From JAGVSV01 sp050952845 (GTDB lineage: Bacteria; Bacillota; Clostridia; Christensenellales; Aristaeellaceae), in assembly GCA_050952845.1 (NCBI GenBank), contig JBMNLP010000001.1:3038001-3102000 (forward strand): a DNA stretch of 64,000 nucleotides. The letters run 5' to 3'. A model generated the notes under the pieces. That model searched no databases, was not told where the DNA came from, and was given only the letters and a program-made list of their open reading frames with translations. Position numbers and translations under genes: made by a program. Of the stretch, positions 25,809 to 35,436 are shown in pieces (within the stretch, counting starts at the first letter, position 1; the number at the start of each line of letters is the position of its first letter).

Positions 25809-26987
25809 ATTCTGTTTGGCTGGCTGGTTAGGACTTTTATCCGGGATGATCAAAACACCGGCTCCCCCGGCGTGCGCACCGCCTATGGCAGGCTGGCGGG
25901 CATCATGGGGCTGGTGTGCAATGCGCTGTTAGCGGCGGGCAAGCTCATCGTGTCGGCGGCGTCCGGGTCGCTGTCGGTGGCGGCGGATGCTGTGAACAAC
26001 CTGTCCGATGCGTCCAGCAGCCTCATCAGCCTGGTGGGGTTCAAGCTGGCCAGCCGCCCCGCCGACAAGGAGCATCCCTTCGGCCACGCCCGGTACGAAT
26101 ACCTGGCCGGCCTGATGGTGGCGGTGATCATCTTAGTGGTCGGCGTGGAGCTGTTCAAGGGCAGCCTGGACAAGGCGCTCAACCCGTCGCCGGTGGTATT
26201 CAGCTGGACAATGATGGCGGTGCTGGCAGCCAGCATCCTGGTAAAGCTGTGGATGATGGCGTTCAACCGGAAAGCCGGCAGGATGATCGACTCGCAGACG
26301 CTGATTGCCGCCGCCGCGGACAGCCGCAACGATGTCATGACCACCGCCGCCATATTGGCAGCCTCGCTGTTTTCACATTATGCCGGCATCGAGCTGGACG
26401 GATGGGTGGGGCTGGCGGTGGCGGTGTTCATTCTGTACAGCGGCGTCGGCCTGGTGCGGGACACCCTGGACCCGCTGCTGGGCAAGGCGCCGGACCCTGC
26501 CTTTGTGAAAGCTATCAAGGAGGCTATTCTCAGCTACCCCGGCATCATCAGCACGCATGATCTGCTGATCCACGACTATGGCCCGGGCCGCCGCTTCGGC
26601 AGCGTGCATGTGGAAATGGCGGCGGAGGACGATGTCATCTCCAACCACGACGTCATAGAGCACATTGAGCGCGATATCACCAGGCGGTTTAACCTGCACC
26701 TGGTTGTCCACCTGGACCCCATCCTGACCGGAAAGGGAGCCGAAGGCAGCCTGCGCAACTGGCTGGATGAAACGGTGCGAAGCGTACATCCCGACCTGTC
26801 CGTCCATGACGCGCACATTGTGCCGGGCGACGAGCGGGACAGCATTGTGTTTGACCTGACGGTGCCGCCCCACCTGCAAAAACGGGCGGAAGCGCTGGCT
26901 GGCAGCATACGGTCCATCGTGCAGCGCGCATACCCAAACCACGGCTGCGACATCAACATCGACAAAAGCTACGACGCCGTGCCGTAG
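25809..26987 (+). CDS. Cation diffusion facilitator (CDF) transporter with ATT or CTG start
   Basis: About 392 residues. A metal/proton antiporter (Zn, Fe, Mn or Co class). Helix II carries AADAVNNLSDASSS (D-x3-D metal site), the next loop HPFGHARYEY is a family hallmark, and helix V carries AAAADSRNDVMT. A C-terminal cytoplasmic ferredoxin-like domain follows, extended at the end (IVPGDERDSIVFDL). The first ATG/GTG/TTG would be GTG 25872, but the frame upstream encodes LFGWLVRTFIRDDQNTGSPG, the normal CDF N-terminus. GGAGG at 25798-25802 points to ATT 25809 (6-base spacing) or CTG 25812 (9-base spacing). Confidence 0.85.
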   Translation: MLFGWLVRTFIRDDQNTGSPGVRTAYGRLAGIMGLVCNALLAAGKLIVSAASGSLSVAADAVNNLSDASSSLISLVGFKLASRPADKEHPFGHARYEYLAGLMVAVIILVVGVELFKGSLDKALNPSPVVFSWTMMAVLAASILVKLWMMAFNRKAGRMIDSQTLIAAAADSRNDVMTTAAILAASLFSHYAGIELDGWVGLAVAVFILYSGVGLVRDTLDPLLGKAPDPAFVKAIKEAILSYPGIISTHDLLIHDYGPGRRFGSVHVEMAAEDDVISNHDVIEHIERDITRRFNLHLVVHLDPILTGKGAEGSLRNWLDETVRSVHPDLSVHDAHIVPGDERDSIVFDLTVPPHLQKRAEALAGSIRSIVQRAYPNHGCDINIDKSYDAVP

Positions 26988-27039
26988 CTGTAGTTTAGTC
27001 AAAGCCGTTTTTTACCTCCTGCAGCATTAAATGCTGATG

Positions 27040-27150
27040 GCTGCCGAGCCGTCCAGGCTGCCTGGAACCTTCAAGGGCGTTGCCGACCACTCACTGTAAA
27101 AGTCCCTCCTTGTCATAGTTGCTGTTGGCGCCATGATGGCATAACAGCAG
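27040..27150 (-). pseudogene. Remnant of a fourth LRR-protein gene
   Basis: On the minus strand this holds the 5' leader seen before the LRR genes (GCCATCATGGCGCCAACA and an AAGGAGG-type site). It is fused directly to a piece matching codons for the VPGSLDG region of the first LRR gene. The signal peptide and the rest are missing. It is an internally deleted copy at the downstream end of the array. Confidence 0.6.
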
Positions 27151-27152
27151 GC

Positions 27153-28538
27153 TTATTCATTCAGCCAGTCCGTGTTTTCCTGGTAGACAAAGGGCAGGCC
27201 ATTCTCTTCGCAATATTTCTGAGCATAGCTGTCGGGGGTTATGATAATTTTAGTCAAGCTGTTGCAACCAACAAACGCCCGGTCCCCAATGCTTGTTACA
27301 CTTTCAGGGATGGTGATGCTTATAAGGCTGCTACATGCTTTGAATGCGACGTCTCCAATGCTTGTTACACTATTGGGGATGGTGATGCTCGTGAGGTTTT
27401 CACACCAGAAAAACGCCCCGTCCCCAATGCTTGTAACGCTGTCGGGAAGGGCAATGCCTGTTAAATTTTCACACCCGCAAAACGCCCAGTCCCCAATGTT
27501 GGTGACGCTGTTGGATACGGTAATATCTCTCAGGTTACTACAGCTGCCGAATGCTTCATACCCGATAATCAGAATGCCTTGGGGAATCTCATATGCCGTA
27601 TCTTCCCGAACCATGGGATACCATATTAAGCGCTTATCTGTTTTGCTAAACAATACTCCATCAATAGTAGCTAAAGCTGGATGATCCGGGCATACCACGA
27701 CTCGGTTCAAATTTTCACAACCCTGAAAAGGATTGTCGCCTATGTTGGTAATACTGCCCGGAAGGTTGATTTCTGTAAGGTTGCTACACCTGAAAAACGC
27801 CCCGCCCCCAATGCTTGTGACGCTGTCAGGGAGGGTGATGCCTGTTAGGTTGCTACACCTGAAAAATGCTCCGTTCCCCACGCTTGTAACGCTGTCAGGA
27901 AGCGTGATATTTGATAGGCTTTTACACTCAGAGAATGCTTCGTTCCCAATGCTTTTGACGCTGTTGGGGAGGATGATGCTCCTAAGACTTTCGCATCTGT
28001 AAAACGCACTATCACCAATGCTCAGAACACCTTGAGGCACCCTATATGTCGTATCTTCCCGGGCCATGGGATACCATACCAGGCGTTTATCCGCTTTGCT
28101 GAACAGCACCCCATCGATGGTGGCTAAGGTAGGATGATCGGGGCGCACCACGATCTGATTCAGGCGTACACAACCAGCAAAGGGATTGTTCCCAATGTCG
28201 GTGACATTGTTAGGAATGGTGATGCCTTTTAGATTTTCACACCAAGAAAACGCTTTACTCCCGATGCTGACAACACTGTTAGGGATGGTAATATCCAAAA
28301 GGCTACTGCAATGGTAAAACACCTCATCCCCAATGCTGGTGACTGTGAAGCCATCCAGACTGCCCGGAACCTCCAGGACTTCTGCTGATCCACTGTACCC
28401 GGCAATCTCCGCTGTTCCGTCCTCTAAGATGCGGTACTCATAATCCCCGCTGGTCAGCAGTTCCTCCGCCTGCCTGGCGACTGAAGGAAGGGTTGCAAGC
28501 AGCAACAGAGCTAAAGCGATTATGTATGTGCGTTTCAT
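27153..28538 (-). CDS. Exported BspA-like leucine-rich-repeat protein (copy 1)
   Basis: 461 residues with signal peptide MKRTYIIALALLLLATLPS. The shared N-terminal module EELLTSGDYEYRILEDGTAE comes next. The rest is LRR_5 repeats of ~23 residues with the pattern SVTSIGDGAFxxCxNLTxIT. Two inserts carry LATIDGVLFSKADKRL followed by WYPM and a VPQG step that restarts the repeats. It ends YQENTDWLNE like its paralogues. No cell-wall anchor is visible. BspA-type LRR proteins are linked to adhesion and host or matrix binding; the role here is inferred. Ribosome site AGGAGG lies before ATG 28538. Confidence 0.88.
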   Translation of the reverse strand: MKRTYIIALALLLLATLPSVARQAEELLTSGDYEYRILEDGTAEIAGYSGSAEVLEVPGSLDGFTVTSIGDEVFYHCSSLLDITIPNSVVSIGSKAFSWCENLKGITIPNNVTDIGNNPFAGCVRLNQIVVRPDHPTLATIDGVLFSKADKRLVWYPMAREDTTYRVPQGVLSIGDSAFYRCESLRSIILPNSVKSIGNEAFSECKSLSNITLPDSVTSVGNGAFFRCSNLTGITLPDSVTSIGGGAFFRCSNLTEINLPGSITNIGDNPFQGCENLNRVVVCPDHPALATIDGVLFSKTDKRLIWYPMVREDTAYEIPQGILIIGYEAFGSCSNLRDITVSNSVTNIGDWAFCGCENLTGIALPDSVTSIGDGAFFWCENLTSITIPNSVTSIGDVAFKACSSLISITIPESVTSIGDRAFVGCNSLTKIIITPDSYAQKYCEENGLPFVYQENTDWLNE

Positions 28539-28593
28539 AAGGATACCTCCTAATAATCTGTGTTATTAGTACAATGATGTCATAACAGCTGAC

Positions 28594-30563
28594 TTATTCA
28601 TTCAACCAGTCCGTATTCTCCCGATAGACAAAGGGCAGGCTATTTTCTTCGCAATATTTCTGGGCATAGCTGTCTGCATCTACGATTATTCTTTGTAAGC
28701 TGCTGCACCCGTCAAATGCCCAGTCCCCAATGTTTGTGACACTTTCGGGGATGGTGATTTCTGTCAGGTTTATGCAATCGGAAAACGTCCGGTTCCCAAT
28801 GCTTGTTACGTTGCCGGGGAGGTTGATTTCTGTTAGGCTATCACAACTGGAAAACGCCTCGTCCCCAATATTTATGACGCTGTTAGGGATGGTGATGTCT
28901 CTTAGGTTGGCGCAGTTAGAAAAGGCATTATCTCCAATGATCAAAACACCTTGGGGAACCTCATATGATGTATCCTTTCGGGACTCAGGGTACCATATCA
29001 GTCGTTTATCTGCTTTACTGAATAACACTCCATCAATGGTAGCGAGAGCTGGATGATCAGGACGCACGATAACCCAACTCAGCCCCCTAAAAGGATTGTT
29101 CCCAATGTTGATAACGCTGTTTGGGATGATGATGCTTGTTAGGTTTTCACACCTGTAAAACGCTCCACTCCCAATACTCGTGACGCCCTCGGGAACAGTG
29201 ATACTCCTAAGATTCTTACACAATAAGAACGCATACTCACCAATGCTTGTGACACTATTGGGAAGGCTGATATTTGAAAGATTGCTGCAATTGTAAAATG
29301 CCCTGTACCCAATGCTTGTGACGCTGTCGGGAAGCGTAATGTCCGCAAGGCTGCTGCACTCGTAAAACGCACTGTCTCCAATGATCAGGGTGCCCTGGGG
29401 AACCTCATATGCTATATCCTCCCGTGCCATGGGATACCATATAAGACGCTTATCCGCTTTGCTGAACAGCACCCCATCGATGATAGCCAGGGTAGGATGG
29501 TCGGGACGAACGATGACGCGTTTCAAACCTGTACAACTCTGAAAAGAATTATCATCTATGTTGGTAAGGCTGTTGGGGAGAGCGATGCTTTTTAGGCTTT
29601 CACATCGGGCAAGCGCCCCACTCCCAACGCTTGTGACACTATCGGGAATGGTGATATCTGAAAGGCTTTTGCAATATGAAAATGCCCTGTACCCAATGCT
29701 TGTAATACGATCAGGGATGGAGATGTTCTTTAGGTTGGTACAATCACAAAATATCCTGTTTCCAATGCTTGTAATGCCATTGGGAACAATGATGGCAGAG
29801 AGGTTGCGGCAACCGAAAAACGCCTCGTCCCCAATACTTGTGATGTTGCCGGGGAGGTTGATGTCCGAAAGATTGCTGCAACCGCGAAATGCCCTGTACC
29901 CAATGCTTGTGACGCTGTCAGGGAGGGTGATATCCTTTAGTTCTGGCAAAACAGAAACGCCTCTTCTCCAATGCTCAGGACTCCCTGGGGAACCTCATAT
30001 GCTGTATCCTCCCGTGCTATGGGATACCATATCAGACGCTTATCCGCTTTGTTGAACAACACCCCGTCAACGGTAGCGAGGGTGGGATGGTCAGGTTGAA
30101 GAATAACCTGATCCAGGTTTGCACAATTAGAAAAAGGATTGTTTCCAATATTAGCAACATTGCCTGGGATTTGGATGTCCTCCAAGTTTTCACAACCAGA
30201 AAATGCCCAGTCCCCAATGCTTGTGACGGTATTTGGAATGGTGATGCACTTTAGGTTATTACACCAGGAAAACGCATCACTCCCGATGCTGACAACGCTG
30301 TCCGGTATGGCAATATCCAAAAGTCTGCTGCGATCAAAAAACGCCTTAGCCCCGATGCTGGTGACCGACAGGCCATTCAGGCTCCTTGGTATCTCCAGAG
30401 ACTCTGCTGCTCCATTGTACTGAGCAATCTCCGCTGTTCCATCCTCCAAGACGCGGTACTCATAATCCCCGCTGGTCAGCAGTTCCTCCGCCTGTCCTGC
30501 AGCGGGGGCAGGGAGGGCAGCAAGCAGCAACAGGAATAAAGCGATGAACAATGCGCGTTTCAT
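28594..30563 (-). pseudogene. BspA-like LRR protein (copy 2), interrupted by a single frameshift
   Basis: The 5' part starts at ATG 30563 (AAGGAGG 7 bases upstream, signal peptide MKRALFIALFLLLLAALPAP) and stops at 29937 after EEAFLFCQN. The LRR pattern resumes at once in another frame with LKDITLPDSVTSIG and runs to 28594. Adding one C in the minus-strand AGAACTAAAGG (about 29938-29946) would restore AAC CTA AAG and a 656-residue protein. Everything else is intact, so it is a young mutation, a phase-variable site or a sequencing error. The 3' part ends YRENTDWLNE. Confidence 0.85.
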
Positions 30564-30618
30564 AAGGGTACCTCCTTGTGACATGTATTGTTGGTGCAAT
30601 GATGGCATAACAGCTGGT

Positions 30619-32130
30619 TCAGTTGTTTAACCAGTCCGTGTTTTCCTGATAGACAAAGGGCAGGCCATTTTCTTCGCAATATCTCTGGGCATAGCTGTCC
30701 GCGGCTACGATAACTTTTTCCAAACTTTTGCACTCCTCAAACGCTTCATATCCGATGCTTGTGACGCTGTCAGGGATGGTGATGACCGCAAGGTTGCTGC
30801 ATTCGTAAAATGCTCTGATTCCAATGCTTGTAACGCTGTCGGGGATGGCAATGTCCATTAGGCTGCTGCACATTCCAAAGGCTCCGTCTCCAATGCTTGT
30901 GACGCTTTTGGGGATGGCGATGCTGGCGAGGTCCCAACAGTAAGTAAACGCCTCGTTTCCAATGCTTGTGACGCTGTCGGGGATGGTGATGCTGGTTAGT
31001 TTCTCACACCAGGAAAACGCTCTGTCCCCAATGCTTGTGACGCCGTTGGGGATGATGATGCTAATGAGGTCTCCACACCCATAAAACGCCTCGTTTCCAA
31101 TGCTTGTGACGCTGCCGGGGATAGTGATGCGGATTAGATTCTCACATCTGGAAAATGCTCCGTTCCCAATGCTTGTGACGCTGTCGGGGATGGTGATACT
31201 AATCAGGTTGCTGCAGCTGAAGAAGGCATCATTGCCGATGCTCAGGATGCCTTGAGGAATCTCATATGCCGTATCCTCTCGAACCATGGGATACCACAAT
31301 AAGCGTTTGTCTGCTTTGTTGAACAGCGCCCCGTCGATGGTAGCAAGGGCAGGATGATCGGGGCGAACCGCAATCTGCTTCAGGCCTGCACAGTATGCAA
31401 AAGGATTGTCTCCAATGTCGGTCACGCTGTTGGGGACGCTGATGTTCTTCAGGTTCTCACACCCGAAAAACGCCCGGGTTCCAATCTTCAGGATGCCCTG
31501 TGGCACTTCATATGCCGTATCCTTCCGGGCCATTGGGTACCATATCAGGCGTTTATCCGCTTTGCTGAACAATACACCGTCGATGGTGGCAAGGGTGGGA
31601 TGATCAGGATGAACCATGGCCTGGTTCAGGCTTGTGCAACCAACAAAAGGGTTATCTCCAATGTCGGTGATGCCATCAAGAAAAGCAACAAAGGGATTGT
31701 TTTTAGCGTCATTGATGCCGTCGGGGTGGACGATGGTCGCAAGGCTTTCGCATCCATTAAACGCCCTATCCCCGATTCGCGTGACGCTGTTTGGGATGAT
31801 AATGACCGTAAGCTTTGAACACATCTCAAACGCTTCGCTCCCAATGCTGGTAACGCCCTCAGGGATGATAATCTCCCCTGTTAAGAGCCCAAAAAACGCT
31901 CTGTTACCAATGCTGGTGACCGGCAGGCCATCCAAGTTGCCTGGAATTGTGAGAGGTGGTCCCGGATAGCTTGTTGCCCCATAGCACCGGGCAATCTCCG
32001 CTGTTCCGTCCTCTAAGATGCGGTACTCATAATCCCCGCTGGTCAGCAGTTCCTCTGCCTGTACAGCAGCGGGGGAGGGAAGGACTGCAAGAAGCAACAG
32101 GGCGAAGGTGAGGAGCAATGCGCGTTTCAT
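30619..32130 (-). CDS. Exported BspA-like leucine-rich-repeat protein (copy 3)
   Basis: 503 residues, first gene of the array. The signal peptide is MKRALLLTFALLLLAVLPSP. It has the same EELLTSGDYEYRILEDGTAE module, then LRR_5 repeats with two DHPTLATIDGVLFSKADKRL-type inserts. A small local duplication is visible near residues 135-165 (NNPFVAFLDGITDIGDNPFV). It ends YQENTDWLNN. The long uninterrupted C-terminal run of about ten near-identical repeats suggests recent internal duplication. ATG 32130 has an AGGAGG-type site upstream. Confidence 0.9.
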   Translation of the reverse strand: MKRALLLTFALLLLAVLPSPAAVQAEELLTSGDYEYRILEDGTAEIARCYGATSYPGPPLTIPGNLDGLPVTSIGNRAFFGLLTGEIIIPEGVTSIGSEAFEMCSKLTVIIIPNSVTRIGDRAFNGCESLATIVHPDGINDAKNNPFVAFLDGITDIGDNPFVGCTSLNQAMVHPDHPTLATIDGVLFSKADKRLIWYPMARKDTAYEVPQGILKIGTRAFFGCENLKNISVPNSVTDIGDNPFAYCAGLKQIAVRPDHPALATIDGALFNKADKRLLWYPMVREDTAYEIPQGILSIGNDAFFSCSNLISITIPDSVTSIGNGAFSRCENLIRITIPGSVTSIGNEAFYGCGDLISIIIPNGVTSIGDRAFSWCEKLTSITIPDSVTSIGNEAFTYCWDLASIAIPKSVTSIGDGAFGMCSSLMDIAIPDSVTSIGIRAFYECSNLAVITIPDSVTSIGYEAFEECKSLEKVIVAADSYAQRYCEENGLPFVYQENTDWLNN

Positions 32131-32235
32131 GGTGGAATTCCTCCTGGGTTTGTTTTTTAGTCGTTACCAATATAACATAGGCGCCGGGTTGGGAAAAGTT
32201 TTACCCGGTGTGTTTATAAAAAACACCGCCGGCTA

Positions 32236-32264
32236 TTGACAGCGCTGCCAGGTTACTATATATT
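32236..32264 (+). promoter_or_regulatory. Sigma-A type promoter of the nrdGD-trxB genes
   Basis: TTGACA (32236-32241), 17 bases, TATATT (32259-32264), 63 bases upstream of the nrdG start. No NrdR box was recognised. Confidence 0.8.
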
Positions 32265-32326
32265 GTAGTCTGTCTAATGGATAACCACTACATATCCGCA
32301 TGTAAGCGGGCGTGGGAGGATGCGGC

Positions 32327-33019
32327 GTGCGGATTGGCGGGCTTCAAAAGGTGACTTTGCTGGATTATCCAGGCCATGTAGCCTGTACGGTGTTCATGCA
32401 GGGGTGTGGGTTCAGGTGTCCGTTCTGCCACAATGCGGCGCTGGTGCTGCCCGGGCTTGCTGCGGAGGAAGTGGCTGAGGACGAGGTGTTCCGCTACCTG
32501 GAGAAACGGCGGGGGGTGATCACCGGCGTGTGCGTCAGCGGCGGCGAGCCGCTGATGCAGGAAGGGATCATCGATTTCCTGGCCAGGCTGCGGGGCATGG
32601 GCATGCGCATCAAGGTGGATACCAACGGCAGCAGGCCGGATGTGCTAAATACGCTGCTTGAGCAGGGGCTGGCAGACTATGTGGCGATGGATATCAAGAA
32701 CACGCCGGAGAAGTATGCCCTGACGGCGGGGGTGCCGGGGCTGGATTTAGTTAGTGTGCGGGACAGCGTGGCATTGCTGAAGGAAGGGCGCACGGCGTAC
32801 GAGTTTCGCACCACGGTGGTCAGGGAATACCACAGCATCGACGACATGGAGGGCATTGCTAAGTGGATTGAGGGAGCTGATCTGTACTGCCTGCAGGCAT
32901 TCGAGGATAGCGGGCAGCTGATTGCGCCAGGGCTGAGCGCGGTGCCGGAGGAAGAGCTCCGGCGCATGGCGGAGGCGGCCCGGCCGTATGTAAAACAAGT
33001 CATTGTCCGCGGGGTATAG
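32327..33019 (+). CDS. nrdG: Anaerobic ribonucleotide reductase activating protein NrdG
   Basis: 230 residues, a radical-SAM enzyme that installs the glycyl radical in NrdD. It contains the cluster motif CGFRCPFC (C-x3-C-x2-C) and the SAM-binding GGEPL. GTG 32327 is chosen because GGGAGG lies 7 bases upstream; the frame is open further upstream. The length is larger than E. coli NrdG (154) but normal for the clostridial pyruvate-formate-lyase-activase-like form. nrdD follows after 36 bases. In many anaerobes the order is nrdD-nrdG; here it is reversed. Confidence 0.92.
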   Translation: MRIGGLQKVTLLDYPGHVACTVFMQGCGFRCPFCHNAALVLPGLAAEEVAEDEVFRYLEKRRGVITGVCVSGGEPLMQEGIIDFLARLRGMGMRIKVDTNGSRPDVLNTLLEQGLADYVAMDIKNTPEKYALTAGVPGLDLVSVRDSVALLKEGRTAYEFRTTVVREYHSIDDMEGIAKWIEGADLYCLQAFEDSGQLIAPGLSAVPEEELRRMAEAARPYVKQVIVRGV

Positions 33020-33055
33020 CGTGCGGCGTGGCAGCAAGTATAAGGAGAAAATGGC

Positions 33056-35431
33056 ATGTACCAGGTAGTGAAAAGAAACGGAAGCATCGTGGCGTTTGAC
33101 ATCGGCAAAATTGCCGGCGCGCTGAAGAAAGCTTTTGAAGCGACGGAACAGAACTACACCGACAATGTGATCGATTTTCTGGCGCTGAAGGTAACAGCGG
33201 ATTTCAATCACAAGGTGAAGGACGGCCTGATATCGGTGGAGGACATTCAGGACAGCGCCGAGGCGGTGTTGTCCAAAGCCGGCTACTCCGACACGGCGAA
33301 GGCGTACATCCTGTACCGCAGGCAGCGGGAAAAACTGCGGCAGATGAAAAGCACCTACCTGGACTACCGAGACACCGTGAACAGCTACGTCGACGCGACG
33401 GACTGGCGGGTGAAGGAGAACAGCACGGTCACCTACTCGGTGGGCGGGTTGATTCTGTCCAACTCGGGCGCCATCACGGCCAACTACTGGCTGAGCGAAA
33501 TTTATGACGAAGAGGTGGCTTCGGCGCACCGCAACGCCGATATCCACCTGCACGATTTGAGCATGCTGACAGGATATTGTGCCGGCTGGTCATTGAAACA
33601 GCTGATCAAGGAAGGGCTGGGCGGGGTGCCGGGCAAAATCAGCAGCAAGCCGGCCAAGCACCTGGCGACGCTGTGCAACCAGATGGTGAACTTCTTAGGC
33701 ATCATGCAGAACGAGTGGGCGGGCGCGCAGGCGTTTTCGTCGTTTGACACCTACCTGGCGCCGTTTGTCAAAACCGATAAGCTCACCTATGATGAGGTGA
33801 AAAAATGCATCGAATCGTTCGTGTACGGGGTGAACACGCCCAGCCGCTGGGGCACGCAGGCGCCGTTTTCCAACATCACGCTGGACTGGACGGTGCCAAA
33901 TGACCTGGCGGACATACCCTGTATCGTCGGCGGCCAGGAGCAGGATTTCTGCTACCGGGACTGCAAGGCGGAGATGGACATGATCAACAAGGCGTTCATC
34001 GAGATCATGATCGAGGGCGACGCGGACGGGCGGGGGTTTCAGTACCCGATTCCCACCTATTCCATCACGAAGGATTTTGACTGGTCCCCCACGGAGAACA
34101 ACAAGCTGCTGTTTGAAATGACATCCAAATACGGCACGCCGTATTTCAGCAACTACATCAACAGCGACATGGAGCCCGGCGACGTCCGGTCCATGTGCTG
34201 CAGGCTGCGGCTGGATCTGCGCGAGCTGCGCAAGAAGAGCGGCGGGTATTTTGGCAGCGGCGAGTCCACAGGGTCCATCGGCGTCGTCACGATCAACATG
34301 CCGCGGCTTGCCTACCTGGCGAAGGACGAGGAGGAATTTTTCCGCAGGCTGGACCGCATGATGGACATTTCCGCGCGGTCGCTGAAGGTCAAACGCACGG
34401 TGATCACCAGGCTGCTGAACGAGGGCTTGTACCCGTATACCAAGCATTACCTGGGCACGCTGGACAACCACTTTTCCACCATCGGCCTGCTGGGCATGAA
34501 CGAAGCCGGGCTGAATGCCGCATGGCTGCGGGAGGATTTAACGCACGAAGGCGCGCAGCAGTTTGCCAGGAAAACACTGACATATATGAGAAACAGGCTG
34601 TCGGACTACCAGGAGCAGTACGGCGATTTGTACAACTTAGAGGCGACGCCGGCGGAGTCCACCTCATACAGGCTGGCCAAGCATGACGTGCAGCGCTATC
34701 CGGACATTATCACAGCCGCGGAAGAGGGCGGCACGCCCTACTACACCAACAGCTCGCACCTGCCGGTGGGGTTTACCGACGATTTGTTCACAGCGCTGGA
34801 CATTCAGGACGGATTGCAGACGCTGTATACATCCGGCACGGTGTTCCATGCGTTCCTGGGCGAAAAGCTGCCGGATTGGTCGGCGGCGGCTAAATTGGTG
34901 CGCACGATTGCAGAGAACTACACGCTGCCGTACTATACGCTGTCGCCGACGTATTCGGTGTGCAGCAACCATGGGTATTTAAAGGGAGAGCAATACACCT
35001 GCGGGCAGTGCGGCAGGAAAACAGAGGTATACAGCAGGATCACGGGATATTACCGGCCGGTACAAAACTGGAACGCCGGCAAAGCGCAGGAGTTCAGGGA
35101 GCGCAAGGAGTACAGCGTGCTGGAAAGGCAGGCAGGGCCGGCGCGAAGCGCGGCTGTCATGCCGCAGGAACTGGTTGCGGCAGAGTTGGGCGATGGGCTG
35201 TATCTGTTTACATCGGAAACTTGCCCCAACTGCCGGGTGGCGTGCCAGATGCTGGACAAGGCGGGTGCACCGTACCAGGTGCTGCTGGCGGCGGAGAACA
35301 GGGAGCTGGCGCTGCAGTACCAAGTGAAGCAGGCGCCGACGCTGGTGCAGGTTGTAAGCGGAAAGGCGGACAAATACGTGGGCGTGCCGGAGATCAAGCG
35401 CTGCCTCCAGGCGCTGAAAGTGATGGCATAG
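33056..35431 (+). CDS. nrdD: Anaerobic ribonucleoside-triphosphate reductase NrdD fused to a glutaredoxin-like domain
   Basis: 791 residues. An N-terminal ATP-cone (YQVVKRNGSIVAFDIGKI) is followed by the class III catalytic barrel, a zinc-site region (CSNHGYLKGEQYTCGQCG) and the glycyl-radical loop SRITGYYRPVQNWNAGK. The last ~85 residues form an extra redoxin domain, LYLFTSETCPNCRVACQM, with a CxxC pair and a cis-Pro-like APTLVQ. Class III enzymes of the thioredoxin-dependent type need a dithiol donor, and here the donor is fused. A thioredoxin reductase gene follows 5 bases later. It makes dNTPs under anaerobic conditions. Confidence 0.95.
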   Translation: MYQVVKRNGSIVAFDIGKIAGALKKAFEATEQNYTDNVIDFLALKVTADFNHKVKDGLISVEDIQDSAEAVLSKAGYSDTAKAYILYRRQREKLRQMKSTYLDYRDTVNSYVDATDWRVKENSTVTYSVGGLILSNSGAITANYWLSEIYDEEVASAHRNADIHLHDLSMLTGYCAGWSLKQLIKEGLGGVPGKISSKPAKHLATLCNQMVNFLGIMQNEWAGAQAFSSFDTYLAPFVKTDKLTYDEVKKCIESFVYGVNTPSRWGTQAPFSNITLDWTVPNDLADIPCIVGGQEQDFCYRDCKAEMDMINKAFIEIMIEGDADGRGFQYPIPTYSITKDFDWSPTENNKLLFEMTSKYGTPYFSNYINSDMEPGDVRSMCCRLRLDLRELRKKSGGYFGSGESTGSIGVVTINMPRLAYLAKDEEEFFRRLDRMMDISARSLKVKRTVITRLLNEGLYPYTKHYLGTLDNHFSTIGLLGMNEAGLNAAWLREDLTHEGAQQFARKTLTYMRNRLSDYQEQYGDLYNLEATPAESTSYRLAKHDVQRYPDIITAAEEGGTPYYTNSSHLPVGFTDDLFTALDIQDGLQTLYTSGTVFHAFLGEKLPDWSAAAKLVRTIAENYTLPYYTLSPTYSVCSNHGYLKGEQYTCGQCGRKTEVYSRITGYYRPVQNWNAGKAQEFRERKEYSVLERQAGPARSAAVMPQELVAAELGDGLYLFTSETCPNCRVACQMLDKAGAPYQVLLAAENRELALQYQVKQAPTLVQVVSGKADKYVGVPEIKRCLQALKVMA

Positions 35432-35436
35432 GCTGC

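Noticed and set aside
28730..29056. Plus-strand frames across the LRR genes (Leu/Met/Pro-rich)
   Set aside because: Antisense readings of the repeat pattern; they recur at each repeat and have no start signals.
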